Part shown: positions 1 through 9,332 of the stretch, piece by piece | How positions within the stretch are numbered: the first letter of the stretch is position 1 | Layout of the letters: the number at the start of each line of letters is the position of its first letter | NCBI RefSeq assembly: GCF_004362055.1 | Contig: NZ_SNXB01000005.1 | Coordinates: 248,001-312,000 of the forward strand | Direction of reading: 5' to 3' | Source: Flavobacterium sp. 245 | GTDB lineage: Bacteria; Bacteroidota; Bacteroidia; Flavobacteriales; Flavobacteriaceae | DNA: 64,000 bases | Position numbers and translations under genes: made by a program | The notes under the pieces: generated by a model | The model's input: only the letters and a program-made list of their open reading frames with translations | What the model was told of the DNA's origin: nothing | The model's database searches: none

Positions 1-125
1 CCTTCTTTTCGCGTTGCAATTAAACCTGAAAATTCAATTTTTTTTGACAATGCATTGGCATAATTTACCGCCATGCGCTCGGCTCCGCCAGCTTCCAAGG
101 TATCTATTATTTGTACAACCCTCAT
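1..125 (-). CDS. Glycosyltransferase family 4, N-terminal fragment (cut by window edge)
   Basis: The first 41 codons of a gene that runs off the left edge. It starts at the ATG at 125-123 and reads MRVVQIIDTLEAGGAERM, then continues to about IATRKEG. The pattern of a hydrophobic first strand followed by a glycine-rich loop with AGGAERMA is the typical opening of GT-B retaining glycosyltransferases of family GT4, where it forms the acceptor-side Rossmann domain. The start lies two bases after the stop of the upstream glycosyltransferase (128-1243), so it is the next gene in the same operon. Donor and acceptor cannot be told from this piece. Confidence 0.75.
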   Translation of the reverse strand, partial: MRVVQIIDTLEAGGAERMAVNYANALSKKIEFSGLIATRKE

Positions 126-127
126 GT

Positions 128-1243
128 TTACAGCAAATTTTTAATTTCAGTTTCAAAAAAATCAGTAGTATAGTTCTGAGACCAATCTTGCGCTAACTTA
201 CTTTTAGACATAAAAATATCTTTGTTTTCAAGAAGATTATTGAGCTGTACGACATCTTTTTCCAAATTCATCTTCAATAAAATTCCTCTATTTCCATAAT
301 CAAGCATAAACGGAACACACGAAACATTAGTTGCGACAGGAACACAGCCCCAAAACATTCCTTCAGCAATTGCTTTTGGCCATCCTTCACTTTTTGATGG
401 CAGTATTACAAAATGGCTTTTTTGATAGGCTTTTCTTACTGTTTCTTTATTTTGATTTCCATGTAAAACAATGTAGCCTTCTAATTTATTATCACTAATA
501 TAAATTTCTAAATTATTCTTTTCGATACCATTTCCATAAACATTCAAAACTGCATTTATTCCTTTTTTAACTAATTCTTGAATTAATTTTATGGCATAAA
601 GGGCATTTTTACCTGAAACCAAACTGCCAACAAAAATAAACTCAGTCTTTAAATCTAAACTGTTTTTTGAAATAATTTCTTTCTCTGCTTCTGAATATGT
701 TGCAGTAAAAAAAGGTTTTATATTTTTGGATTGATCTGGCCAGTCTCCATAAACCAATACTTGCATATTTTTTGTTAAAAAAGAATTACTAAGAATCCAC
801 TTTTGTAAACGATACGACAAAGGCTGTTTACTTTCAGAATCCCAATTACCCGCATACTTAGCCGTTTTCTTTTTGTTTGGAAAAAAAATTTGTGCAAGAC
901 AACCGATTAAGCCTACATTTCCAGGGCAACGCAAATGAATATGATCTGCATCATACATAGCCCAAAAAATTTGCCAAAAAATGAGAGGAAGCTTAAATAT
1001 CGAATTAAGAATATTTTTCAAACTAGTGAAATTGAAATTCGGAATTTGCTTAAAATCGATGTTTTCACACTCATAAAAAGTATCAATTTCGGTCAAACCT
1101 TTTTTTAATTCTAAAGGAGCGACAACAGCTACTTCATCAATATATTTAAACCAAATATTCATTTCTCTAACATAAGGAGCATATCCCCAAAAAGCACCAT
1201 CTTTTTGAATATGAACAACATGAGTTATAACAACTAATTTCAT
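128..1243 (-). CDS. Glycosyltransferase family 4 (GT-B)
   Basis: A 371-residue GT-B enzyme predicted to add one sugar to the lipid-linked glycan at the cytoplasmic membrane face. The N-terminal domain opens with KLVVITHVVHIQKDG. The C-terminal donor-binding domain has FIFVGSLVSGKN near residue 200 and the GT4 E-x7-E signature SEGWPKAIAEGMFWG near residue 295. A longer frame begins at 1273, but the ATG at 1243 is preferred: it gives a 4-base ATGA overlap with the stop of the upstream gene and places the first beta strand at the N-terminus. Sugar specificity is unknown. Confidence 0.85.
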   Translation of the reverse strand: MKLVVITHVVHIQKDGAFWGYAPYVREMNIWFKYIDEVAVVAPLELKKGLTEIDTFYECENIDFKQIPNFNFTSLKNILNSIFKLPLIFWQIFWAMYDADHIHLRCPGNVGLIGCLAQIFFPNKKKTAKYAGNWDSESKQPLSYRLQKWILSNSFLTKNMQVLVYGDWPDQSKNIKPFFTATYSEAEKEIISKNSLDLKTEFIFVGSLVSGKNALYAIKLIQELVKKGINAVLNVYGNGIEKNNLEIYISDNKLEGYIVLHGNQNKETVRKAYQKSHFVILPSKSEGWPKAIAEGMFWGCVPVATNVSCVPFMLDYGNRGILLKMNLEKDVVQLNNLLENKDIFMSKSKLAQDWSQNYTTDFFETEIKNLL

Positions 1244-2340
1244 TGCAAAATCATATTGGAAAATTTGTTGCAATAATTCATTATCTCAAAATTTTCTAGA
1301 AAAGTTATTCTTGCATTGTCACTCATCTTATTATATTCGGAAAAATTACTTTCAACCTTATAAAATAGAGAAACCATTGATTCTAAATTTGGATCAAATT
1401 TAAAACAATCCGAACCATCTTGTAAGTAGTTTGCTAGTCCTGTAAAATTAGAAATCAATAAAGGCGTAGAATTCATTAATGCCTCTAAACCTACTGTTGG
1501 TAAATTATCTATTTTTGAAGGTATTATTGCAAAATGACTTTGCAGCAAATAGTCATCAACTTTATCATACTTAATTCCACCAAAAAACTTAATTTCACTT
1601 ACATTAACAATCATTTTTTTTATTTCACTTTCTAAACTTCCGGTGCCAGCAATATTTAAAAATAAATTTGAAAATTTATTTTTTCTTTTATAACTTATAA
1701 ATGCTTCTATTAATTCTAATATTCCTTTTGAAGGATCAAGTCTTCCTAAATAAGAAATAATAATTTTATTTTCATTCTGAATATTTTTGTATTGAAATCT
1801 ATCCTTCATTGGATTCAGAAAAACTAAACCCTTTTTTAAGTTATAACTTTTTTTCAAATCTTCTTGTGCTAAATCTGATGGACAAATAATTGCATCACAA
1901 AAAAATTTATAAAATATACTTTTTCTAAAAATCAAAACATTCCTTTTCAAATGCTTTCCTCTACTGTCTAAAGCAATTTGTCCCATTAAAGTATGATAAT
2001 AACTAAATGTTTTCACTCTATTAAATGATAACAATTTTGACAAGCCAATAGCAATATTAGCTCCCACAAAATGTCCTATAACAATATTTGGTTTATATTT
2101 AAAATAAAGTTTAGAATACCAAAGAGCATCTTTTAGTGACGTAGGTCTATCTTCTGTAGGCCATGAACAAATAATTATTTCACCTTTTTGTTTTTTGATT
2201 GTTTGCATCTCATTAAAAAAAGGCCTGTGTGATATAAAAACAACTCTATTTCCTGTATCTGCTAAATAATTAGCCAAATAATAACTCATTGAAGCAAATG
2301 AATTTTCAGAATAATTATGTGCAATTAAAATTGTCTTCAT
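1240..2340 (-). CDS. Glycosyltransferase family 4 (GT-B)
   Basis: A 366-residue GT-B protein. It opens with MKTILIAHNYSENSFASMSYY, a typical first strand and loop. The second Rossmann domain has IISYLGRLDPSKGILELIEAF near residue 195, where the Arg and Lys are the usual phosphate contacts of GT4 donors. The E-x7-E motif is present in modified form as KIDNLPTVGLEALMNS, with Asp in the first acidic position. The gene overlaps the next one by 4 bases (ATGA), implying translational coupling. A 142-base gap separates it from the methyltransferase gene upstream. Donor and acceptor are not predictable. Confidence 0.82.
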   Translation of the reverse strand: MKTILIAHNYSENSFASMSYYLANYLADTGNRVVFISHRPFFNEMQTIKKQKGEIIICSWPTEDRPTSLKDALWYSKLYFKYKPNIVIGHFVGANIAIGLSKLLSFNRVKTFSYYHTLMGQIALDSRGKHLKRNVLIFRKSIFYKFFCDAIICPSDLAQEDLKKSYNLKKGLVFLNPMKDRFQYKNIQNENKIIISYLGRLDPSKGILELIEAFISYKRKNKFSNLFLNIAGTGSLESEIKKMIVNVSEIKFFGGIKYDKVDDYLLQSHFAIIPSKIDNLPTVGLEALMNSTPLLISNFTGLANYLQDGSDCFKFDPNLESMVSLFYKVESNFSEYNKMSDNARITFLENFEIMNYCNKFSNMILQ

Positions 2341-2482
2341 TAGATTTTGTTGGGTTATTTTGCTGCAAATAAGTTCTCTTTCGTTTCTGAAAAAGCTACA
2401 TTAAAAGATCCTGATATTAATTAATCTTCAAAATATACTACGCTTAAATCACAGGCTATAATACAATTGAACAAACAACAGC

Positions 2483-3289
2483 CTATTTTTTCGTCATCAA
2501 CATCGTAACATGCATACAACTAAACAAAACTGAATCTAATGTTTTAGAATCATTCCAATCTTGTTGATGCCATTTTAAACCAATTTCATTTTTCTTTTCG
2601 CCAGAGAGTGGCAATATATTTACTAAAGCAATCCATTTTGATTTTCCAAGCAATCCTCTTCGTTCAATAATATTGAAAGAATCCTGAAATAAATAGAATG
2701 TTTTTTTTGTAAACGGCCATTCCCAAGCGGCATCAGATTGAAAAGGTCTATACAATGTTCGCAGAACTTTCACGGGAAAACTCGTCTCAAGTGGGTCATA
2801 GCTTATAATTTCTCCGCTAAATGCTAATTTTTCATTCAGTTTATCAATTAAAATTGATGTGTTTTCAAAATGGTGGAGTACACCATAGGCGTAAATCAAA
2901 TCAAAGTCCTTCACTGTGAATTCATCCGAAAGAAAGTCAATTGCTTTTGCTTGTGCATTTGGCAAATGCTTAATTCTTTCACTCAACTTTGCAATCGCAA
3001 TATCACTCAAATCAATACCCAAATATTCTTTCGAATTTTCTGCCAAATACATTGACCAATAATTCCCTGAAAAACAGCCTAAGTCTAAAACTTTTTTTGT
3101 CGACAAATCGCCAAACCATTCTTTATGTAAAACATAAGACTGGTCCTGAACGCCAATATTTTTTTTAATTTGGTTAAGAACCCCGTTTCTAACTTTTGAC
3201 CAAATATTTGTAGCAAAATTTTTCTTTTTATTATTGTAAAATTCTTTTTGCTTTAAATTCGTTTCTAAAATTGTTTCTTTTGTTATCAT
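2483..3289 (-). CDS. Class I SAM-dependent methyltransferase
   Basis: A 268-residue soluble methyltransferase. SAM-binding motif I is seen as KVLDLGCFSGNYWSMYLAEN near residues 87-106, the acidic residue after strand 2 as YLGIDLSD, and motif IV as DLIYAYGVLHHFEN near residue 135. Such enzymes in polysaccharide loci O-methylate a sugar, sometimes capping the chain end. The start overlaps the stop of the upstream GT2 gene by 4 bases (ATGA). In an ABC-exported O-antigen a terminal methyl group can set chain length, so a capping role is possible but only inferred from context. Confidence 0.8.
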   Translation of the reverse strand: MITKETILETNLKQKEFYNNKKKNFATNIWSKVRNGVLNQIKKNIGVQDQSYVLHKEWFGDLSTKKVLDLGCFSGNYWSMYLAENSKEYLGIDLSDIAIAKLSERIKHLPNAQAKAIDFLSDEFTVKDFDLIYAYGVLHHFENTSILIDKLNEKLAFSGEIISYDPLETSFPVKVLRTLYRPFQSDAAWEWPFTKKTFYLFQDSFNIIERRGLLGKSKWIALVNILPLSGEKKNEIGLKWHQQDWNDSKTLDSVLFSCMHVTMLMTKK

Positions 3290-4287
3290 TTTTCAATTTT
3301 TGGCTTATCAAATAATAAACTCCACCAGCCTATTGTTCTTCCAATTGCTTCTGTAAAAGCTTCTTTTCTTTTATTGCCTGTTAAAACATTACTAAATCTA
3401 ATTAGCGTCAGCAATATAGTTATTGCATTCCATTTAAAATGATCTTCTAAAGCTGGATTTGGATTTTTTACTCTCCATACATAGTAGCCATTTCTAACAA
3501 CCATTTTTCCATATTTATATTGGTTTGGCCGTCCTGATGCCGCATGAAAATGCTCTAATTTTGCAGCTGTATTTAAATATAAATTTCCAATTTTTGAAAC
3601 TCTTAATGTAAAATCTGCATCTTCATACAAACCATATCCTTCAAAATAATTGGAAAAAGAAAGCTCCTCGAAAACCGATTTTCGAAATGAAGAAACGCCG
3701 CCCATTAATTGTTCAACCTTGTATATTTTATTACTTGGGGGTAAAAAACCAACGCTTCGTCCATGTGAAAAATTGGGAGAAAAACCCGGAGGACAATCAC
3801 TGTCTAAACTAAGTTTTTTTCGAAGTATAAATCGGCTACCATCATTTCGTTTCCATTCATCATAATAAAACTCATCAATTCTTGGAATATAATTATCAGA
3901 AGTTTTTTCCCATTTTACTTCATTACAAATATAACCTCCAGCTCCTAAAGCATCGGGAAATATTTTATAAGTTTCCATTATTCTCTCAAAATAATCTATT
4001 TGTAAAACGGTATCATCGTCTAGAAAACAAACAATTTCATTACTAGGCTCTACATTCCTAATTCCAAAATTTCTTTGTTTTGTAAGACCGCGATTCAGAT
4101 CATCAACTAAAAAATATTTGAGATTTTCAAATTTGTTCTTTTCTAAAATAATTTTAGTTTGATCATGTAAAGATCCATCAATAATTAAAATCTCATCTGG
4201 ATAAAAAGTTTGCTTTTGAACCGATTGCAATAATTGTAGCAAGGGTTCTGGACGCATATAAGTACAAATAATTAGAGAGAATTTCAT
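3286..4287 (-). CDS. Glycosyltransferase family 2 (GT-A)
   Basis: A 333-residue inverting GT-A enzyme. The nucleotide-binding strand reads MKFSLIICTYMRPEPLLQLL, the metal-binding acidic cluster is CFLDDDTVLQIDYFE near residue 92, and the putative catalytic-base region is GYGLYEDADFTLRV near residue 218. The family transfers sugars from nucleotide donors in the cytoplasm. It overlaps the methyltransferase gene by 4 bases and follows a two-domain GT2 by 2 bases, so it is part of a tight cluster. A C-terminal amphipathic stretch may bind the membrane. Sugar not assigned. Confidence 0.85.
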   Translation of the reverse strand: MKFSLIICTYMRPEPLLQLLQSVQKQTFYPDEILIIDGSLHDQTKIILEKNKFENLKYFLVDDLNRGLTKQRNFGIRNVEPSNEIVCFLDDDTVLQIDYFERIMETYKIFPDALGAGGYICNEVKWEKTSDNYIPRIDEFYYDEWKRNDGSRFILRKKLSLDSDCPPGFSPNFSHGRSVGFLPPSNKIYKVEQLMGGVSSFRKSVFEELSFSNYFEGYGLYEDADFTLRVSKIGNLYLNTAAKLEHFHAASGRPNQYKYGKMVVRNGYYVWRVKNPNPALEDHFKWNAITILLTLIRFSNVLTGNKRKEAFTEAIGRTIGWWSLLFDKPKIEK

Positions 4288-4289
4288 AT

Positions 4290-5828
4290 TTATTTGTGTC
4301 TAATTCCTAAATTATTTAATCTTTTAGCATAAAAAAGTGATTTCTTAAACTGAAGGTTTTTATATGGTATTCGAAAAAAACGGTATACGAAACCTCTTTT
4401 AGATCCTTTAAAAAGATAGAGAAAAAAGTGTTTGTATTTGTATTCCAAAACTTGTTGTGGTGTAAAATGCTTTACAATACCATACATGACAGTAGGACTT
4501 GGTACTGGTCGAATGTTTCTTACCGGAGTATCTAATTCCCAAGGCTGTATTTTTCTTTTTTTTCCGAGAATCTTTGATTGATTTCCCCAAAATCGATATC
4601 CTCCAACTGGCGGTTTTAAATGCAAGTTGGCAGAAAAAGGATTATAAAGAATGACCTGTCCTAACTTAAATAACGACAATCCAAAATCACTGTCTTCACC
4701 GTACCCACCATCAAAATTAATATCATTCCCAATCAATTTTCTAACATATTCTGTTTTAACGCAAGAATTTGCATTGCTGAAAGTTGGAGTTACGCCAACT
4801 TTCCACCTATTTTTTTCAACTTTTTTTAGTTTTTCATTTAAATCTTCCAAATCTTGCTGCTGGTTATCTGCTCGAATATCTAAGCCATTACAGGCACCAG
4901 TTTTATAAGTTTGCAAAAGCCTAATATGGTTTTCAATAAAATCTGGAAGTACTCGGACATCATCATCTCCAAAAACAGTATAATCTCCCGTGCATAATTC
5001 TATAGCTTCATTTCTTGCTCTGCAGCTTCCTTTTGTTTCCTGCCATTTTACAATTAATTCAAAAGGGAAATCTTTGATTTTATATAATTTTTCGTCTCTT
5101 ACATTTTCTGGAGTTGCATCAACAATAACAACTTGAGATAACGGATAAGTTTGAACTGCTAAATCTTGCAACAACTGTAAAGTAAAATCCTGGCGCATCA
5201 TTGTAGGAATAATGTAACTCACAGTTGGTTGCCCCTCAATAGGTAATAATTTACGAGGTTTAATTATAGGCTTTTTAGCTCCTAATTTGAAATTTTTCTT
5301 TGCATAAAAAAAAGCATTCCATTCTTTCCATTTCCAAAATCCTTCTCTGTACAACATAAATGCAGAGTGATCCAATTTGAAATTTTTTCGAAAAAACACA
5401 TATCTGTCTTTTGCAGATATATCAATTTTTTCTTCTAAATTTTCCTGAAAAAGTCCTTTAATAAAAAGTGGAACTGCCGCGGAATTACGCAACGCATTGT
5501 ATCCAAAATCTAATGCCTGTAATTGAACATTTTCATATTCTGCATCAAAACCTTTTAATTGTTCCCAAACAGATTTACGAACTGCAAATTGATTAGGATT
5601 AACTCTCCAACTTACACATTCATCAAGATTATCAAAATCATTAATAAACATAAAAAAGACAGCAGTCTGATATACTAATTCTGGAAAAGCATTTTTATAG
5701 CCCTGTTCAAATGAACTGTGCCAAATATCTCCTGCACCAGATGCTAAAACTTCTAACTTCTCAAAATTAGGTTGACCATTATAAAGTATAATTTCTCCGG
5801 TACTTGTTAAAAATTCCTTTAGTATCAT
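4290..5828 (-). CDS. Two-part glycosyltransferase family 2 protein
   Basis: A 512-residue protein, longer than a simple GT2. The active GT-A domain lies in the second half: PTVSYIIPTMMRQDFTLQ near residue 200, the acidic cluster TVFGDDDVRVLPDF near residue 282 and DGGYGEDSDFGLSLFK near residue 373. The first 180 residues look like the back half of another GT-A domain (SWRVNPNQFAVRKSVWEQLK, then GFDAEYENVQLQALDFG) without the nucleotide-binding first strands. This may be a degenerate or acceptor-binding module. It lies 11 bases after a GT4 gene. Specificity unknown. Confidence 0.78.
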   Translation of the reverse strand: MILKEFLTSTGEIILYNGQPNFEKLEVLASGAGDIWHSSFEQGYKNAFPELVYQTAVFFMFINDFDNLDECVSWRVNPNQFAVRKSVWEQLKGFDAEYENVQLQALDFGYNALRNSAAVPLFIKGLFQENLEEKIDISAKDRYVFFRKNFKLDHSAFMLYREGFWKWKEWNAFFYAKKNFKLGAKKPIIKPRKLLPIEGQPTVSYIIPTMMRQDFTLQLLQDLAVQTYPLSQVVIVDATPENVRDEKLYKIKDFPFELIVKWQETKGSCRARNEAIELCTGDYTVFGDDDVRVLPDFIENHIRLLQTYKTGACNGLDIRADNQQQDLEDLNEKLKKVEKNRWKVGVTPTFSNANSCVKTEYVRKLIGNDINFDGGYGEDSDFGLSLFKLGQVILYNPFSANLHLKPPVGGYRFWGNQSKILGKKRKIQPWELDTPVRNIRPVPSPTVMYGIVKHFTPQQVLEYKYKHFFLYLFKGSKRGFVYRFFRIPYKNLQFKKSLFYAKRLNNLGIRHK

Positions 5829-5839
5829 TTTAATGTGAA

Positions 5840-6985
5840 TTATACTTTCATTTTTTTATAAAATTCAATATTTCTTTTAACCAAAATTTCTATATCGAAA
5901 CATTCTTGAACTTTCTTCCTTGCTGCCTTTCCTGTTTCAAGACAAAGTTGTTGATTTTCTAAAAACTCAATTAATCTTCGAGCGTATAAATCGTGATCTT
6001 TTGGATCAACTAAAAATCCGTTTTTTTCTTCATCTATCATTTCATTTGCCCAGCCAATATTTGAAGCTACAATTGGTTTTTCCATTGCCATTGCCTCTAA
6101 CCAAGAAACCGGAAAAGCTTCTGCAAAAGATGGAAAAACACATATTTTTGATTCCTGAATTTTTTGTTTTATTTCGCTGTAAGGAATACTTCCAAGATAT
6201 TCGACATTTTTTAAAGCCTTCTCAGAAAAAAGATTTTGCATCATTTCCCATGTTGAAGAATTTCCTGAAATAATATCTAAAACATCTTTTCCTATTAAAA
6301 CTAATTTTGTTTCAGGATGCTTTTCGATAACTTTATTAAAAATCAGAGGTAATTCTAAAAGTCCTTTTTTTCTAATAAGGCTTCCAAAGTATAAGATATT
6401 TTGTTTAGTCTGTTTATCTAAATCATCTTTTTTAAACAATTCCGAATCAATAAGATTTGGAATGATTTCAAACTTCTTATTTAAATTAAAAATTAAATTC
6501 GTTTTATCTGCAGTAAACTGACTTGCCGATAATAAACTATCAGCTTTTTGAATTGCTCTTTTTTCATGAAACTTATTTACCCATTTTACAGGACGATTAT
6601 CTAAATGACAGAAATACGTATCAGAACCATGCAATCGTATTATAATTGGACATTTATTTGGCTTGATAAATGAAGTTATTCCGGTCCAATCTGGTGCTTC
6701 TACTAAATCAATTTCTTTATTCGAGTATAATTCATTTATAATTCTTTCAAGTTTTTTTTTTGTAAACCACCATGACAATCCTTTAACTTTTACATTTTTA
6801 ATCTGCTGAATTAAAACGCCATTATCATCAAAAAGAGAATCTTCTTTTTGTCCATAAACAAGTACTCGCACTGAAACATCTTGTGCTAAAAGTCCAATTG
6901 CCAAATTCTTGATACTGGTTCCAATGCCTCCTGAGTTACCAGTTTTGGCATGGGGATATTCTGGTGTTAAAAAAGCTATTTTCAT
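5840..6985 (-). CDS. Glycosyltransferase family 4 (GT-B)
   Basis: A 381-residue GT4 enzyme. It has the N-terminal glycine-rich loop PHAKTGNSGGIGTSIKNLA, a donor-domain strand ILYFGSLIRKKGLLELPLI near residue 198, and the E-x7-E motif EAFPVSWLEAMAMEKPIVAS near residue 288. These motifs support a retaining transferase acting on a lipid-linked intermediate. The gene starts 3 bases after the SGNH-like gene, so it is co-transcribed with the O-acylation pair. The donor sugar cannot be inferred. Confidence 0.86.
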   Translation of the reverse strand: MKIAFLTPEYPHAKTGNSGGIGTSIKNLAIGLLAQDVSVRVLVYGQKEDSLFDDNGVLIQQIKNVKVKGLSWWFTKKKLERIINELYSNKEIDLVEAPDWTGITSFIKPNKCPIIIRLHGSDTYFCHLDNRPVKWVNKFHEKRAIQKADSLLSASQFTADKTNLIFNLNKKFEIIPNLIDSELFKKDDLDKQTKQNILYFGSLIRKKGLLELPLIFNKVIEKHPETKLVLIGKDVLDIISGNSSTWEMMQNLFSEKALKNVEYLGSIPYSEIKQKIQESKICVFPSFAEAFPVSWLEAMAMEKPIVASNIGWANEMIDEEKNGFLVDPKDHDLYARRLIEFLENQQLCLETGKAARKKVQECFDIEILVKRNIEFYKKMKV

Positions 6986-6988
6986 ATT

Positions 6989-7870
6989 TTATTTATTGAA
7001 AAAATCTTTTAAAATTCTGTCCGTAAATAGTTTTGCTCCACTATCTGTCATATGCCCACAAGATGAAAAATATTTATCCTCAACCACAACATTCTCATAA
7101 TTATGAATTTCTGGATAAGCTTTTTTAACCTTGTCAAAATAATTCATCCCTACTACATTTTCACACATTGGCGTCATTATAGTGATAAGATTTATGTTGT
7201 TTTCTTTACAGACTTTCTTGATTTCTTCATAATATTTATTATGAGGGAGTGGATTTAAATTGACAATATTGTTTTTCATATTGCCGTTTTTGTGTTTTTT
7301 TAAAGGATAAAATCCTAGATTATCTAAAGCATTTGTTGTTTGATTGGTAACAATTTTGTAGGTTTCCCGAAATCCAATTTTCGAATCATATTTTATATAT
7401 CTATAAAATGGTATATAATAAAGTTCATTAAAATTTTCTTGAGATTTAAATTGTTCTTTTATAATCTCTGAATTATGAATGTAAGGTAAAAACTTTGCCG
7501 ACACTCCTTCAGATTCTTTATCATTTGACAAATTTAAATCGGCTTCAAGAATGACGTTCTTAATTGTATACTTTCTTTCGATCATTAATTTCAACATTAA
7601 TGAAGCTTCAAATAAATGTCCACCGCTCATTCCGTAATTGAAAGTTTTTAAACCTTTGTCTTCAAACATCTGTGACACAAAATGATTGTTGGCTCTTGAT
7701 GAACCTAAAATTACAACATCATATTTCTTTCCGCTCGAATTAAAAACAGTTTCGATTTTTCCTCTATTTTTTGATTGCAGAAAGACATAAGTATAAAGTC
7801 CATCTAATGCAATAGCAATCAAAATAGCTAAAGCAAAAATTTTGGTTGTATAAATTATAAAATTCTTCAT
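6989..7870 (-). CDS. Membrane-anchored SGNH-like protein, partner of the MBOAT acyltransferase
   Basis: A 293-residue protein with one N-terminal membrane helix (about residues 8-30) and a presumed extracytoplasmic domain. DVVILGSSRANNHFVSQ near residue 50 supplies a candidate nucleophilic Ser, and SSCGHMTDSGAKLF near residue 275 supplies the C-terminal His region typical of SGNH/GDSL folds. It overlaps the MBOAT gene by one base (TAATG), a strong sign of joint function. In alginate (AlgI with AlgJ/AlgX) and D-alanyl teichoic acid (DltB with DltD) systems, an MBOAT passes an acyl group to such a protein, which esterifies the polymer. That role is inferred here from pairing and fold. Confidence 0.75.
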   Translation of the reverse strand: MKNFIIYTTKIFALAILIAIALDGLYTYVFLQSKNRGKIETVFNSSGKKYDVVILGSSRANNHFVSQMFEDKGLKTFNYGMSGGHLFEASLMLKLMIERKYTIKNVILEADLNLSNDKESEGVSAKFLPYIHNSEIIKEQFKSQENFNELYYIPFYRYIKYDSKIGFRETYKIVTNQTTNALDNLGFYPLKKHKNGNMKNNIVNLNPLPHNKYYEEIKKVCKENNINLITIMTPMCENVVGMNYFDKVKKAYPEIHNYENVVVEDKYFSSCGHMTDSGAKLFTDRILKDFFNK

Positions 7871-9303
7871 TAAAACTGAAAATATATAAATTCTTTATAA
7901 TCTGAAAAAGTTCCCAAAGCCATTATGGCAACTAAAGCTAAAGCTACCTTCAATGAACTTCTTTTTCCTGAAAGGGGCTCAACCTTGTTTAGATTATTCC
8001 ATTCTATCAATACAAATAAACCAATCATTCCCACTAACTCATAACTATAACGCTCGTTTTCTAAAAATTGAAAACTAAAATCTCGGTTTAAAAAAATTCT
8101 TTTTATATATAAAACTGCATCAGTGATTGTTTTCGCTCTAAAAAATATCCAAGCTGTACATGTCAGTAAAAAGGTATATAGAATGCTCATTGCAATTTTG
8201 ACCGAATCAAAATCAAATTTTAATTGAATGGCGCCCATATTGTTGCGATTGCTATTTGATAAAAGTAACGGCAGAAAATAAATAGCATTAATTAATCCCC
8301 AGATTACATAGGTCCAATTAGCTCCATGCCAAAATCCGCTTACCAAGAAAATGATAAATGTGTTTCTGATTTTCATCCAAAGTCCACCTTTGCTTCCCCC
8401 TAACGGAATATATAGATAATCACGAAACCAAGATGAAAGTGAAATGTGCCAGCGGCGCCAAAACTCAGCGATATCTCTTGAAAAATAGGGATAATTGAAA
8501 TTTCTTAATAAATCTAAACCAAATAATCTTGAAACGCCTAAAGCAATATCAGAATAACCTGAAAAATCTCCATAAATTTGAAATGCAAAATAAATGGCAC
8601 CTAGAATTAAAGAAAATGAATTCATTCCAGAATAGTTATCAAAAATAGCGTTGGCATAAGTTGCGCAAGTATCGGCAATGACAACTTTTTTAACTAATCC
8701 CCAAATAATTTGACAAACTCCTTCTTTTGCTGTTTGAAAATTGAATTCTCTTTTTACCTTTACCTGAGGAAGCAAATGCGTTGCTCTTTCGATTGGGCCT
8801 GCTACTAGAAGCGGAAAATAGCTCACAAACAGAGAATAATCAACAAAATTATATTCGGCTTTAATTCGTTTGTAATAAATATCTATAACATATGAAAGTC
8901 CGTGAAAAGTATAGAACGAAATTCCGACAGGGAGGATAACTTTTAATAAAACTGGACTCGCCTTGAAACCAACTCCATTTAATAGATCTGAAAATGAAGC
9001 GGCGAAAAAGTTATAGTATTTAAAAATCCCTAAAAATCCGAGATTGACTATTATACTGAGCCAAAACCAAAATTTACGACTGTTTTCAGATTTTCCTCTT
9101 TCAATTTGGATTCCAGTATAGTAATCTAGAAATGTAGAGAAAACGAGCAAAAACAAAAACCTCCAATCCCAACAGGAATAAAAATAATAACTCGCTATAA
9201 TTAATAAAGCATTTTGTGTGCTTTTAGTTTTGTTAAAGACAAACCAATACAAGAAAAAAACGATTGGCAAAAAAATAGCAAATGCTAATGAATTAAAAAA
9301 CAT
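7870..9303 (-). CDS. MBOAT family membrane O-acyltransferase (AlgI/DltB-like)
   Basis: A 477-residue polytopic membrane protein of usual MBOAT length. Hallmarks are the amphipathic region DIAEFWRRWHISLSSWFRDY near residue 265 and the invariant His motif SGFWHGANWTYVIWG near residue 320. LPVGISFYTFHGLSYVID near residue 125 is also typical. MBOAT proteins of this branch move an acetyl or other acyl group across the membrane for O-acylation of an exported polymer, together with an SGNH-type partner; the following gene at 6989-7870 is that candidate. The gene lies 29 bases after a GT4. It implies the exported glycan is O-acylated outside the cytoplasm. Confidence 0.9.
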   Translation of the reverse strand: MFFNSLAFAIFLPIVFFLYWFVFNKTKSTQNALLIIASYYFYSCWDWRFLFLLVFSTFLDYYTGIQIERGKSENSRKFWFWLSIIVNLGFLGIFKYYNFFAASFSDLLNGVGFKASPVLLKVILPVGISFYTFHGLSYVIDIYYKRIKAEYNFVDYSLFVSYFPLLVAGPIERATHLLPQVKVKREFNFQTAKEGVCQIIWGLVKKVVIADTCATYANAIFDNYSGMNSFSLILGAIYFAFQIYGDFSGYSDIALGVSRLFGLDLLRNFNYPYFSRDIAEFWRRWHISLSSWFRDYLYIPLGGSKGGLWMKIRNTFIIFLVSGFWHGANWTYVIWGLINAIYFLPLLLSNSNRNNMGAIQLKFDFDSVKIAMSILYTFLLTCTAWIFFRAKTITDAVLYIKRIFLNRDFSFQFLENERYSYELVGMIGLFVLIEWNNLNKVEPLSGKRSSLKVALALVAIMALGTFSDYKEFIYFQF

Positions 9304-9332
9304 TTATGTATTTATAAAATTGTAAAACTTAT

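Noticed and set aside
1244..1273. Upstream start for the GT4 gene at 128-1243
   Set aside because: The extra ten residues precede the first beta strand, whereas the ATG at 1243 forms an ATGA overlap typical of this operon.
2341..2482. AGGCT/AGCCT inverted repeat and a TATTTTG-like box in the 142-base spacer
   Set aside because: The 5-base stem is too short for a terminator and the box is off consensus; nothing convincing was found in this gap.
4651..4908. Plus-strand open frames of 60-117 codons throughout the window, for example 4651-4908, 5920-6273 and 55083-55385
   Set aside because: Each lies opposite a well-supported minus-strand gene, shows low-complexity composition and no family motifs; they are shadow frames.
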